NCBI GenBank assembly: GCA_030549775.1
Contig: CM060174.1
Span: forward strand, 70,745,466 to 70,809,465
Direction of reading: 5' to 3'
Length of the DNA: 64,000 bases
Origin: Tamarix chinensis
Lineage: Eukaryota; Streptophyta; Magnoliopsida; Caryophyllales; Tamaricaceae
A program made the translations under genes and the position numbers. The notes under the pieces were generated by a model that made no database searches, was not told where the DNA came from, and saw only the letters and a program-made list of their open reading frames with translations. Below are positions 46,000 to 57,077 of this stretch, one piece after another (within the stretch, counting starts at the first letter, position 1; every line of letters starts with the position of its first letter).

Positions 46000-46290
46000 T
46001 GTAACACCATGGCATATCGATTACTGGTAGTTACTTGAAGTGTTTTTAAGATTGATAACTTACCTTACAGACCAACACAAGACCTTTCTAGCATGCTTTA
46101 TCCTGACTCACACTTATCTCAGAAACTTTTCAGGAGACCACTTATCCTTTAATTGCTCTAAGTTAAGCACGTTTAACTACCCAGGTCTCCAAGAATAAGT
46201 TTTCAAAAAAGAAGGTAAAACTTGTTGATATTGGTAGTATTATCAATCATTTTAAGCTCCACTATCCACCACTAATTTGGAGATATTACA
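46000..46290 (-). repeat. 5' LTR of the Cassandra-type TRIM, with 5S-like segment
   Basis: On the minus strand it begins TGTAATATCTCCAAATTAGT and ends CATGGTGTTACA. The 5S-like part includes GTGCTTAACTTAGAGCAATT and GTGGTCTCCTGAAAAGTTTC near 46170-46115. It matches the start of the solo LTR at 47247 (TGTAATACCTCCAAATTGAG). Confidence 0.75.
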
Positions 46291-46941
46291 TGGTCATTCA
46301 CCTAACTTTTGCCTGATGTAAGGTAAAACAAAACAAAAAATGCACACATATATGATAGAACTCAAATGAAATAGATAATTTGATAAGTGATATGATAATG
46401 TTTAACAATCAAACTTCAAAAAAAAAAAAAAAAGAGAAATAATAGTTCAAATAATTGAAAAAAGGAATCCTAAATAACATACAACATCTAAATTGGTTAG
46501 GCTAACATAACTCGACAAGTAATAACTAGCTATTAGCCTACCTCATCATCATCATACTCTAGCTAAAAATCATAATCATGAAAGTCATCCTTTGCTCCCT
46601 AGAATAAAATTTTGGATCAACATGTTGACCATGATAAGGTGGCATTAGTTCAATGAAGTATCAATAAAACAAACATACTCTAATACAAGGAATGACTCAT
46701 GATGTGAATAGGGAAACATATCATCATATAACCCATAATATCATGCTAAGCACATACAAAATGGCATAATCATAATACATATCAATCAGGTACCTCAAGA
46801 AATAAAAGCAACGTCACTTTGAAGATTTTCTATTAATTATCTATTGATTTGTGTAATTATGCCAATGAGGGGAAGACTTATGATTAAAACTCCCACTATG
46901 CATTGTAAATTGGTGCTAAAGGACTTATTGTCACTAAAGCA
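46291..46941. other. AT-rich stretch, no gene
   Basis: No motif is recognised apart from an A-run at 46419-46433. Confidence 0.5.
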
Positions 46942-47230
46942 CAGAAACGATGTCCACGTGCCGTTTCCTGTCCCAAAAAATTTTAGTGGCGGAATCAATA
47001 TTGAAAGCATATGATTAGTTTTTTTTAAATTATTAATGGTTTATATTAATTAATGTAGGTAGTAAATTTATAATTTTTTTTATTTTTCTCTAATTTTAGT
47101 AGATTTGGTATATAAATATATTTAAAATATATATAATGTGTGTTTGTGTGTGTTTTACTTTTTCCTTCCGTCCCCATTTCCTAAATTTTTAAGAAATGAT
47201 ATTTCTACATTTCTCCCCGTCCCCATCCTC
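46942..47230. mobile_element. Possible MITE with GTCCCC-type ends
   Basis: The left end reads CAGAAACGATGTCCACG, followed by CGTTTCCTGTCCC. The right end on the other strand reads TGAGGATGGGGACGGGG. Such G(G)GACGG-rich ends are seen in plant hAT-like MITEs. The interior is AT-rich with a GTGTGTTTGTGTGTG tract. No duplication was fixed. Confidence 0.4.
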
Positions 47231-47246
47231 ATACAATAATGATTAT

Positions 47247-47552
47247 TGTAATACCTCCAAATTGAGATAAGTATTATAAGGATTAATATGGCTACTTATA
47301 TTAATATGGTATACTATTCTTTTGTGATTTAATCCTAAGAACTTCCTAGTTAAGCATGCTGGTCATGAAGTAATTTTTAGGATGAGTGACCCTCTTGGTA
47401 AGTTTCAAAAATTCTCTAAAAAATTCTCATAAAGTACGAGAGTGGGAAAAAATATGCTGAAAGGACTTGACTTGATCTATAGGGCCAGCCAATAAATTTA
47501 AAAGCATTCTAAGGTAGCCCTTGCGTGGTCATATCAACTTCGGGGTGTTGCA
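47247..47552 (+). mobile_element. Solo LTR of the Cassandra-type family
   Basis: It begins TGTAATACCTCCAAATTGAG and ends CTTCGGGGTGTTGCA. A 5S-like segment (GTTAAGCATGCTGGTCATGA, then GGATGAGTGACCCTCTTGG) lies at about 47351-47400. It is co-linear with 55766-56061 over its whole length. The flanks ATTAT and CTTAT match in 4 of 5 positions, as expected for a decayed 5-bp duplication. Confidence 0.8.
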
Positions 47553-47904
47553 CTTATATCGGGATATTTAATATCCACCACACATGGACTCCCATACTAA
47601 GGGCATACATTAAATTTTGGGTATAAAATTCCCAAAAGAGCTGTCACTATTTCCAAGCTAACCCTAACATTGTATACTTGGCAAAGACACTTAAAATCCG
47701 TTCTTAACCAATGTCTTAAATTCAATAATTTAAGGCTAAATGCTAGGTTGTTATTATCAAGATTTTACCTAGGATCAATTTGGAGGCTCAGGACTAGATT
47801 TTAGAATCATATCGAGATAACCTATAACAAATTATAAAAATATGAAACTCATATACTTATATGCTATAAAATAACATATTTTGAGTTAAAAAACACATAG
47901 TAAT
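47553..47904. other. AT-rich stretch, no gene
   Basis: Nothing is recognisable between the solo LTR and the 5' LTR of the gypsy element. Confidence 0.5.
47900..47904. repeat. Target-site duplication GTAAT (left) of the gypsy element
   Basis: Identical to 62983-62987. It directly precedes TGTAATATCCC. Confidence 0.85.
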
Positions 47905-50900
47905 TGTAATATCCCATAAGTTAGAGATTCATATAATGGGAAATTATTATGTTTAATGGAGTTTGTATGACATTTTATTTAGACTTGGGAAACATAGTTT
48001 GGGTTTGATTTGAAAAGGAATTGAAAAAGGCTTGGAAAATTGAGTAAAATGAGTTTTCTTAGCATACCAAATGACTTGTTGTATGAATTGATCGATTAAT
48101 TTTCTATTTCCTATAACGGTTTTATTTTGAAAAAACCAATTGTCTAGTTTGAAAAACCAATTGACTAGACTGTAGAATAATTTACTAGTCACCAAACCGA
48201 TTGATTGGTTTATTAAGAAGAGTGCTTTTTGAGGTTTGATTCTTCAGGAAAAGAGATACTTTCATCAAAATGGAACCTTTCTAATCCTGCTCCAAGCTAT
48301 TTTTTGAGTAATCTTTAACTATTTTTATAATTTATATAGCTTTAGTTCTATCTCTACCGAGTTCAAAATTTTCATTTTGTCAGAAGAGTGAAAAGATCCA
48401 TTATCTTTTTTCTTCCTCTCTCCTCTATACTACACTAGAATATATGATTTGCTCCATATTTTCTCTACATGAATTAACTATTCACTTTCACATCAATTTT
48501 CTCATTTCCATTATGTTTTTCGTCCATTCTCTATAGAATCTTAACCTACATTTTCGAGAAAGTCACCATTTGAGCTATGTGAAGAAAGTCAGGCTTCTCT
48601 TAATAAATTCGCTCGTTAGGCCAATTTTCAAATGAAGAAATTAGGGTTTACAATCTGGTTAAATTATTTCACTCATCCCTTGACCAAATAATTGGTTATA
48701 TATAGTCCTAATCATCTTTCTCCTTCACCTCTTTTCAACCACCGAACATATTTTAAGTTTTCCAACACTTGTGTTCCACTCTTCTCCATTTTGATCTTTC
48801 ACCTAATCCGTGCATCTCTTATAATATTTATCTAGATTCATCTTGTTTTATTCTTAAGCAAGAAAGATTTGGGTTTGGGCAAAGTTAAGATTTTTTGCTT
48901 TCACATGATTATTTGCTTGGATACTCTTAAAGGTAATAATTTCATTTTATTTTTCTAATTATTATTTATTAATTTATAATAATATTTCTAATTTTTAATC
49001 TCTTCTTTTCTTAGGTTTTGAGAGTTTAAATCTTTTAGCTAAAGGTTTTAGCTCATTGGAGTATAAATTATGATAAACTTTCAAGTAAGTCATTCTTACC
49101 TTTGAAATGTGGTATGAATGATTATGTGAGCTAGTGTGGTTGGTTAATTTATAGTCTTTGTATGCATAAATGTTATTATGACTAATTTTTTGTTTGATGT
49201 TAGAATATTTAAGATTTTAGAGAAAAAGTATAGCTTCATGAGAACTTATGGTTGATTCTATATGAATTTAACATCATTAGCACTTGAGCACGTGTAATCC
49301 TTTATTTTCTATAATGGTGATGCTATAATGTGATATGGTTGGATTTTTGGAGCCTAGATTACATTTAAATTACCTATTATGTGGTGTGTGGGAGAAAATT
49401 GATTGATTGGTTAAGCCAAATTGATCAATTAGTTCATAGATCAATTGATTGGATTTTCTACAATGAATTTTATTTGTTCTCTGATTGAACCCATTGAATT
49501 GTTTGTTAGAACCAATCAACTAGTCTTAAAAGAGTCTGTTGGTTTGACCAAACTGATCGACTATTTTTTAGAGGAAATTTAGGGTTTAGTTAAGTCAAAT
49601 AGAGTGACTGGTTCAGGCAAAGAGTGCTATTTTTTTTTCTTTTCAATTCAATATAATTTGAGACTTGATATTATGTTATAACATTATTCTTCAACAATAA
49701 GAACACACATCTTGGAATGAACTAACTAACCTATTGGATGGATTAATTAATCCATAATTTATATAATTCTTAATAAGTACCTGTAGTTGGTTTTAATAAT
49801 AAAATTTTAGTATGTATCCTATGATGCTAAAAATGGATGATGTGATCCAAACTTTTGGCCAAAATGGATTATCTTAATAGGTTGATTTGAACTTGGCTAA
49901 AAACTATTAGAAGTCCTAAAACATGATTGGGATGGTAACAATAGTTAAGATGGAGTGATTATGTGGATGTATTTCTTGGTTTTTATATGGACCTTATGTG
50001 ACAACATATCCTTGGAGAATAATGCACTAAAAACTTAAAGCAAAAGATGATCAAGTAGTGCATGGGTTTATATTACTTGATCCTTAATTAGCTACCAGAG
50101 GTTAGTCTATCTTTGGTTATTTATTGGCGCCTTTGGGATGCACCTTTAGGAAGATTCCTAGTATATCTTAGCGTTTTACATACTCTAGACATAGATGATG
50201 GATTAAGGGACATCGATACTATATGGTCTAGTCACCGAGGTGTTTTATTGGATCCAGTTGGATATTGGTGGTAACTTGGCTTTGTTTGGACTTTATATCC
50301 TCTAGTGTAAATAGGTTTCCATGGCTTGTGAGACCATAGGGTGATAATTAGTTCAAAGCTCAAAAGAGGAATAAGAGCTCACAAATGATTAATCTAATGG
50401 AAACACATAACTTGAAAAATAGTTTAAATGGGTAATTTATATATGTGGATTGTAGAGGAGCCTAGTAAGTTTTTGAAGAACTAGCTTATGTGATTATGCG
50501 ATGTGATCCGTGATAACTATATTTTAATGTTAGGAATGATGAGTTATGAATAATCTATTTTTAGTATGACATGAAATTCTAATACATTATATGATTATGA
50601 TAGTGCGTTTTTATCTAATTGTATCTTGTGATTATGATATTGTGTTTTAGTCTGATCTCTATTGTTACCTTAGGCCTTTTATGCTCGTGAATCCTGTTAA
50701 GGAGGTAACTTAGATTAGTCAGTACATAGTGTACTTATGTGCTTGCTTGTTTGGTCACATGCTCAATCCCACGAGTAGAGAACCATGTTTAAGTTTTTGA
50801 GGATGACTGGTAATTGGCCTACTTGTGTTGGGCTTAGGGGTTGAGAGTCTAGACACTCAAAGATCTTTTGTAGGCCTTTAATGGATTAGGGTTTTGGGGC

Positions 50901-51315
50901 TTTGACCTACTATTGTTGTGTCACTATTATGTTTTTAATACCTTCAACTTTCTCGTCCTTATAAATCTGGATATTTTTGGGAATCCATTGTAGTCTCATT
51001 TTGTAAACTTTTTTCCTTATAGTATTCATATGTTACATCTTTTTCACACTCTATTATTACATTTGGTTTGGGTTGGGTTTATTAACCTTCTATATAGTAT
51101 AGGATGTGCAACAACATTTATTTTATGTTAGTTGCGGTGATAACACCTTTTTTGCTAAGGCATGTTTATTATTAGAGCTTTGATTTCAAAACTGCTTCAT
51201 TTTAAATACTTTTAGCTAATACCATAAGTTTTTACCAATGTTTTGTTTCAAAATGTTGATACTTTGAAATGTTTTAAGTAGGTACCACTGATTTTCTTAA
51301 TGATTTCCCTACTAC
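47905..51315 (+). repeat. 5' LTR of the gypsy element (right end approximate)
   Basis: It begins TGTAATATCCCATAAG and is co-linear with 56388-57072 plus 60679-62982. Shared landmarks include CATTTGAGCT (48570), GGAAACACATAAC (50398) and GACACTCAAAGAT (50853). The 3' copy lacks about 330 bp corresponding to 50495-50820. The last clear match is TTTG.AATGTTTTAA at about 51263-51277, so the end near 51315 is estimated. A site like TTATTAGAGCTTTGATT at 51169-51186 looks like a primer site but lies before that end. Confidence 0.75.
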
Positions 51316-51559
51316 CTTGAATATTTGACTAATGGTTCAAGTGTTTTCAAGCCCATAAATGTCTGTGAGTGAGAGTGGATTGGAAATGTGATATAGATAA
51401 CCTTTATATAGATTGTTTTGTGAGCCTTAGTGCTCAGTAAATTGAATGCTTCTGATTAGGCATAGTTTGTATGAGTCTATAGCTACCAAATACCGTTATG
51501 AGCTCATCGAGGTGTTTCTAGAAACTATAGATACGTACATGGAGGGCTAGATTTGAGCT

Positions 51560-52376
51560 CCATATCCACCGTCACTAGTGACAATACCTGCACTAGTTTT
51601 AGAGGATTGAATCAATAGAGCTGGACATCAACACCCACTGATCTTTAAGGGACAAGAGGATCCCGAAATCATGGAGAGATGGGTTAGAGATATGGAGAAG
51701 AATTTTATCTCTTGTGTTTTTTTTGTTGGAAAAGAGGGTTATTGTGGGCATGTATTATCTGAGAGGCTGAGCAAGCATATGGTGGAGGAGCTTCCAGTGT
51801 GGAGGCTTATAGCCTACCACTTGGGGACCTTTTCTCAAGGCACTTCGAGCTAGATTCTACCCCATCCATATCTATATGAGGAAGTACGATGAGTTTATGA
51901 TGCTTTAATAGGGGGCATGTTGGTGGAAGAGTACTATATGATGTTCATGGAAATAATCTTGTAAGCGCCTGAGGTGGAGACTAATGAGGCAATGAAGGTC
52001 CATTGTTTCAAGATTGGCCTGGGGAAGAGATACTAATAGTTGTTTGTGGGAGGATGTATGAGCATAGCTTGTGGGGTTATCAGTTTATTCAAGATAGAAG
52101 TGCCTAGTTGGGGTAAAAGGAAGTTTGAGAGTCATCAAAATCCCGGTGGAAGGAAGAAGGCTTATTCTGGAGGAATTATACTGCCTAGTTATGGTAGGAG
52201 TATAGGGTCAGCACCCCAATTGGGAGGTCAATCTAGGGGGATGTTTTGAGGAAAGGCGTTACCACTGTAGGAATTGCGCAGCATATCATCTGGGGGTAGA
52301 TTGTGAGGAAAACAAGGTTACTTGCTATGTTTGTGGTATGACTGGACATAAGGCTTATAAATGTTAGTTGGAGGTC
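51560..52376 (+). pseudogene. gag: gypsy gag pseudogene with CCHC knuckles
   Basis: Gag forms the particle and binds RNA. Recognisable parts: PEIMERWVRDMEKNF at about 51665-51710 (the retrotransposon gag start), ELPVWRLIAY near 51790, and a nucleocapsid region from 52262 to 52376. This last reads CRNCAAYHLGVDC (a CCHC-like knuckle with one residue missing), then CYVCGMTGHKAYKC, a perfect C-x2-C-x4-H-x4-C zinc knuckle. A stop follows directly. Frameshifts between 51850 and 52040 break the capsid part. Confidence 0.8.
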
Positions 52377-52599
52377 GTAGTGTTTAGATGTGTAAGTCTT
52401 GAGCTCAAAGCACCAGATCAATTTCATAGATGCAACCACATACTCATTATAATTCCTCCATCACTAGTTAGTGTTTCTAGATGTACCAGTCAGCCTTGGG
52501 GTCAGAATCCCCAACATTGTTTAGGGATCAGGTAGTGTTGCGGGAGTTCCTTTAGACGAGTTCCTCAATGTGATTAGCTAGTTTGATGCCGAACGTCGG

Positions 52600-53140
52600 G
52601 GTGATGTGGGGGTGATATTTTTACTATTTCTACCTCGTTAGTATGTGTGTGTTTTTTTTTTACTTTGGTGCATCACCTTCTTTAGTGTCATATGCATTCA
52701 TAGCTAGAGCTACTTTATTTCCTTCTTGTAGTATTTCTGCTTTTATTGTCTTACCTTCACAGGATAGGATTGCATGCTCTAGGCTTTTTGAAGGGTGTCC
52801 TTTAATAGTTTGGGGAGTATAATTCCATTAGATCTCATGGCACTAGAGTTGCACAATTTTGATGTGGTTATTGGTATGGAAATGTAAGGAAAGTATCGAG
52901 TATTGATAGATTGAGCATAGGAATGTGTGGTTCTATGAGGATTGAAAGATGTTAGAGTCTCTAACCAAAAGTGTAAGCCTAGTCCCTCTTTGAAATCAAT
53001 GTTGGCTATCGTATTGAGTGCCCTTGTTTAAAAAGGATATCCATTCTTTTTGTGTAGTATTTGAGATATTGAGGCCTCTAAGACACCACTAGAGCAAATC
53101 CATGGTGATTTGAGAGTACCCTGATGTATTTTTGACAAGA
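52600..53140 (+). pseudogene. gypsy protease remnant
   Basis: At about 52655-52715 the frame reads FFYFGASPSLVSYAFIA, the retropepsin region usually LfDSGASHSFiS.a. The catalytic Asp-Ser is Tyr-Phe here, so the active site is lost. Weak homology continues to the reverse transcriptase lead-in. Confidence 0.65.
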
Positions 53141-54330
53141 TTCCAGGCATTCCACCAGTTCGAGATGTAGAGTTTATCTTGGTTTGTTGCTTGGGAAAAA
53201 GATAATATCTAAAGCAATGTATTTTATGGCATACATAAAGATGAAAAAACTTATGGCTCTGCTACAAGAATTGTTGAAGACGGGTACGTCAGACCAAGTG
53301 TATCACCCTGAGGAAAACTGATTTTATTTGTTAAGAAGAAGGATGGAAGTTTGAGGATGTGCATCGATTACTACGGACTGAATTAAGTTATGGTCAAGAA
53401 CAATTATCCCTTACGTCAAATCAATGATCTTTTTTTTCAGCTTAGGAAAAGCACAGTTTTTCCAAATTTGATATTCACTCAGGATATCATCAACTAAGGA
53501 CCATTGAGAAATATATTCCAAAGATGAAATTTCAGACAAGATACGACCATGATGAGTTCACATTGATGCCTTTCAGACTCACTAATGCACTAGAAGCATT
53601 CATGTCTCTTATGAACCATATTTTCCAAACAATCTTGGATCAAATCAGTGTAGTATTCATCAATCACATTCTCATCTACTCCAGTTGTCATGAGGAGCAC
53701 TAATAACATCTAAGACAAACCTTGACATTATTGAGAACACACTAGTTCTATGTCAAACTTTCAAAGTGTGATTTTTGGCTAGATCAAGTAGTGTTCCATG
53801 GTCATGTGATCTCAAGAGATGTTGTGTCAGTAGATCCTTCCAAAATTTGTCAAGGAGGTGCATAGTTTTCTTGGATTGACTGGTTATTACCACATATTTA
53901 TTACAAAATTCTCTAAAATAGTATGTCCATTGAATAATTTTATGAAGAAGGCTCTATGTTTTTGGTGGGATAAGAGGTGTAGTGAGGCACTCAAAGAGTA
54001 GAAGAGGGATTTGAATTTAGCTCTCATTCTTAGATTATCGAGTGGAACGAAAGGTTTTGAGTTATATAGTGATTATTCTAGGAATGGATTGGGTTATGTG
54101 CTGATACAACATAGGAGAGTTATGGCGTATGCTTTTTGATAATTGAAGCTACATGAAAATAACTTACATGTGATTTAGAGCTTTCTACAATGGTTTTCTC
54201 TTTGAATATATGGAGGCATTATCTCTATGGTGTTCGGTGTAAGTTCTACACCAAATACAAGAGCCTCCAATATATTTTCATGTTGGGATTTGAATTTGAG
54301 ATAGCATTGATGATTAGTGTTAGTCAAAGA
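53095..54330 (+). pseudogene. gypsy reverse transcriptase and RNase H
   Basis: Motifs in order: IPPVRDVEF (53150), ELLKTGYVRPSVSP (53267), FVKKKDGSLRMCIDYYGLN (about 53327-53383), KFDIHSGYHQL (53464, catalytic Asp kept), YDHDEFTLMPFRLTNALEAF (53541), VVFINHILIYSS (about 53650). The catalytic Y/FxDD box reads FINH at 53656-53667, so polymerase activity is gone. RNase H follows with GFELYSDYSRNGLGYVLIQH (about 54056-54115). Stops and frameshifts occur between blocks. Confidence 0.85.
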
Positions 54331-55760
54331 TTATGACCTAGAGTTAACCTACCATGAGGGTACGACTACAGTAGTTGCAGATGCTCTTAGCTAGAAGAAG
54401 TCGCATTCCTTAAGTACAATTGTGTTATCAGATCACTTGTTCTAAAATTTCAGGGATATGGAGATCGAATTGATCTCCTCTGGTAGTTTGGAAGTAAGGA
54501 TGAGTGTGCTCACAATCACACCTTATATCTTTTAAGAGATTTGAGCCAGCCAACCTAGTAATATTAAGCTTAAGAGGATTGAGAAGGGTATTATGGAAGG
54601 TAGATCTAAACGATTTTGGATCCACAATGATGGTAGTGTCAAATACTATAGTAAGTGGTCTGTATGACGAGGATGTGATGATTGAAAGAGGAAGATTATT
54701 GAATAGGGACACTCTACTCCTTATTCTATCCACCTTGGAAGGGAAGTGTTATTTAAGGATTTTAAGAAGGCATATTGGTGGTTCCATATGAAACGGGAGG
54801 TTGCAGAGTTTTTCACCCAATGTTTAACTTACCAAAAGGTCAAAATCAAGCATAATATATCAATAGGGTTAGTACATCCACTAGAAGTTCTAGAGTTCAA
54901 GTGTGATAGTGTATCCTAGGATTTTATTGCTAGTGTTCCAAAGACCCATAGTGGTTTCTATTCTTTTTGGGTTATTGTGGATTGTTTGACTAAGTTGGTA
55001 GGATTCATACCAATGAAGATGAAATGGAGCAATGAGCAGTTAGCTAGCACTTACAGGAAGCACATTGTGAGAGTGCATGGGGTCCTTAGAGACATCATAT
55101 CGTATTGAGATTTTAGTTTTCTGCCGCACTTTTGGTAGAATTTGTAGGATGCTTCTGAGACTAAAGTGAAAATAAGCACATCTTTTCACCTACATTAAAT
55201 GGTGAGGCGGAGAGGACCATTCAGACCTTAGAGGACATGCTTCACAAATGTGTGTTAGACTTTGGTGGCAGTTGAAAGGATTGTCTGGACTTAATCGAGT
55301 TCTCTTACAACAACAGTTATCATAGAAGTATCAGAATGGCACCTTTCAAGGCATTGTATGGAATAAAGTGTCATAGTCTCTTGTGTTGGAGCAACATAAA
55401 TGAGAAAATTATGTTGGGACCAAATATGATTGAGGAGACGACATGATCATGTTGATTCAAGACCAGTAAAAGAGATATGTATCTTTGAGAAGATTGACTG
55501 ATGGATACGAGGTGAGCAATAGTCTCCATTTGAGGGTCTCACCCACCAAGGGAGTAATGAGGTTTGGTAGGAAGGTTAAGCTCAATCTAAAGTACATTGG
55601 AACTTACAAGATCATAGAGCAAGTTAATAAGATCGCCTATCTTTTAGCACTCTTTGTAGAGTTATCTCATGTGTACAATGTCTTTCACGTTTCTCAATTG
55701 AGGAAGTACTTACTAGATCCCTCTCATGTCATCCAATTTGAGATGTTACATCTCGATGAG

Positions 55761-55765
55761 TCACT
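55761..55765. repeat. Target-site duplication TCACT (left)
   Basis: Identical to 56062-56066. It brackets the Cassandra-type solo LTR in the integrase. Confidence 0.9.
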
Positions 55766-56061
55766 TGTAATACCCAAATTGTGTGAAGTGTTATAAGGAT
55801 TGATCTGGCTACTTATATCAATATGGTATACCATCTTTTTGGTGATTCCATCTAAGAACTCCACAGTTAAGCATGCTAGTCGTGGAGTAATTTTTAAGAT
55901 GGGTGACCCTTTTGGGAAGTTTCTGAAAATTTCTCGGCAAGCACATTAGTGAGGACAAAGCCCACTAAAAGGACTTGTGTTGATCTGTGGGGCTAGCCGA
56001 TCAATCCGAAATCACTTCAAGGTAGCCTCCACATGGTCATATCAACTCGGGGTGTTACATC
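55766..56061 (+). mobile_element. Cassandra-type solo LTR inside the gypsy integrase
   Basis: It begins TGTAATACCCAAATTGTGTG and ends CTCGGGGTGTTACA, 296 bp. The middle reads AGAACTCCACAGTTAAGCAT and AAGATGGGTGACCC, clear counterparts of plant 5S rRNA (AGAACTCCGAAGTTAAGCGT and GGATGGGTGACC). This region of 5S includes the RNA polymerase III internal promoter. Perfect TCACT duplications flank it, and the integrase frame continues on both sides, so it is an insertion followed by LTR-LTR recombination. Confidence 0.9.
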
Positions 56062-56066
56062 ACTGA
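56062..56066. repeat. Target-site duplication TCACT (right)
   Basis: Identical to 55761-55765. Confidence 0.9.
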
Positions 56067-56374
56067 TCTATAAGGGAAGACCAATTTATATTTTGGACAC
56101 GAAGACCAAAAAGATGTAGACAAAGACTATTTTTATAGTAAATGTTCTTTGGTGACAACATGGTGCCAAGGAAGCCATATGGGAAGCCAAGGAAGAGATT
56201 AAAACAAAGTATCTTGATTTGTTCTCTTAGTATGTTACCTTAGTGTAACCCTTTTCTTTAAAGGGGATATTAACCCCTTTTACCTTGATATGTTGAATAT
56301 AATGTGTGACATGTTATGTGCTAAATTTTGTTGATTTATTTCGGTTAGTACGCTACAAGGACACAATCTCTTTT

Positions 56375-56385
56375 AAGAGGATAGA
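56375..56385 (+). promoter_or_regulatory. Polypurine tract of the gypsy element
   Basis: AAGAGGATAGA lies two bases before the 3' LTR start TGCAATATCCC. Its place and composition fit the plus-strand primer site. Confidence 0.6.
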
Positions 56386-56387
56386 CT

Positions 56388-57072
56388 TGCAATATCCCAT
56401 ATGGTTGAGATTTATAAAATAGAAAATTATTTTATTTAATGGAATTTAGATGGTTTTTGATCTTAACTTGGAAAAATAGTTTGGGTTTGATTTTTAAAAA
56501 GGAATTGGAAAAGGTTTGGAAAATTCAGTAAAATGATTTTTCATGGCATACTAGTCGACTAGTTCTATGAACTAATTGATTGTCTCTCATTTTTAGCAAT
56601 GGTTTTGTTTTTATAAAATTGATCAGCTAGTTAGGAAAACTAATTAACTATATTTTAGAATAGTTGACCAATTAACCAAATAGATCAACTGGTTTGTCAA
56701 GATGAGTACTTTTTGAGGTTTATTTTTCTATAAAAGATATGCTTTTATCAAAATGGAACCTTTTTAATCCTAATCCAAGCTATTTCTTGAGTAATCTTTA
56801 ACCCTTTTAATCATTTATCTTGCTTTAATTTTGTCTCTAATAGATTTGAGGGTTTGGTTTTAGTGGAAGAGGGAGAGGATGACCTTGTTCTCTGTCTTCT
56901 TCTTCTTCTGTCCTCTATACTACACTGGAACACATGATTTGCTCCATACTTTCTCTACACGGCTATAAGATTTTCTTCCCACACTGATCTTCCTATTTCC
57001 TTTCTTGTGTTTGGCCATTATATGGAGAATCTCAACATGCCTTCTCTATAAAATCACCATTTGAGCTCAAGA
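56388..57072 (+). repeat. 3' LTR of the gypsy element, first part
   Basis: It begins TGCAATATCCCATATGG and follows 47905-48600 of the 5' LTR. It is interrupted at 57073-57077 by the duplication of the 3.6-kb solo LTR. Confidence 0.85.
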
Positions 57073-57077
57073 AAGGA
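57073..57077. repeat. Target-site duplication AAGGA (left)
   Basis: Identical to 60674-60678. Confidence 0.85.

Larger units (their letters stand above)
45536..46290 (-). mobile_element. Cassandra-type TRIM retrotransposon
   Basis: Two LTRs, 45536-45915 and 46000-46290, flank an 84-bp interior in minus orientation. Both LTRs have TGTAAT...TGTTACA-type ends and carry sequence like the second half of 5S rRNA. Such short, non-coding elements with 5S-derived LTRs are known in plants as Cassandra. In the interior, next to the 46000-46290 LTR, the minus strand reads TTATGTCAAAGC, 8 of 12 bases of the Met-tRNA primer site. A short purine tract lies next to the other LTR. The 5-bp flanks (GTTGG and TGGTC) do not match. 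Confidence 0.75.
54700..56230 (+). pseudogene. gypsy integrase with chromodomain-like tail, interrupted
   Basis: Integrase inserts element DNA. The zinc-binding start reads IHLGREVLFKDFKKAYWWFH, then VAEFFTQCLTYQKVK (the last Cys is Tyr). The core contains DFIASVPKTHSGFYSFWVIV and CLTKLVGFIPMK, and the region with the catalytic Glu reads LNGEAERTIQTLEDML at about 55195-55240. The C-terminal part MRFGRKVKLNLKYIGTYKI to LRKYLLDPSHVI runs to 55765. There a 5S-containing solo LTR interrupts it. After that it resumes with IYKGRPIYILDTKTKKM, a stop, and IVNVLW, then EAIWEAKEEIKTKYLDLFS, the chromodomain-like tail, ending at 56230. Confidence 0.85.

Noticed and set aside
45740..56000. Functional 5S rRNA genes
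   Set aside because: Only part of the 5S sequence is alike, with many changes. Each copy sits within LTR-type ends, so they are TRIM LTRs.
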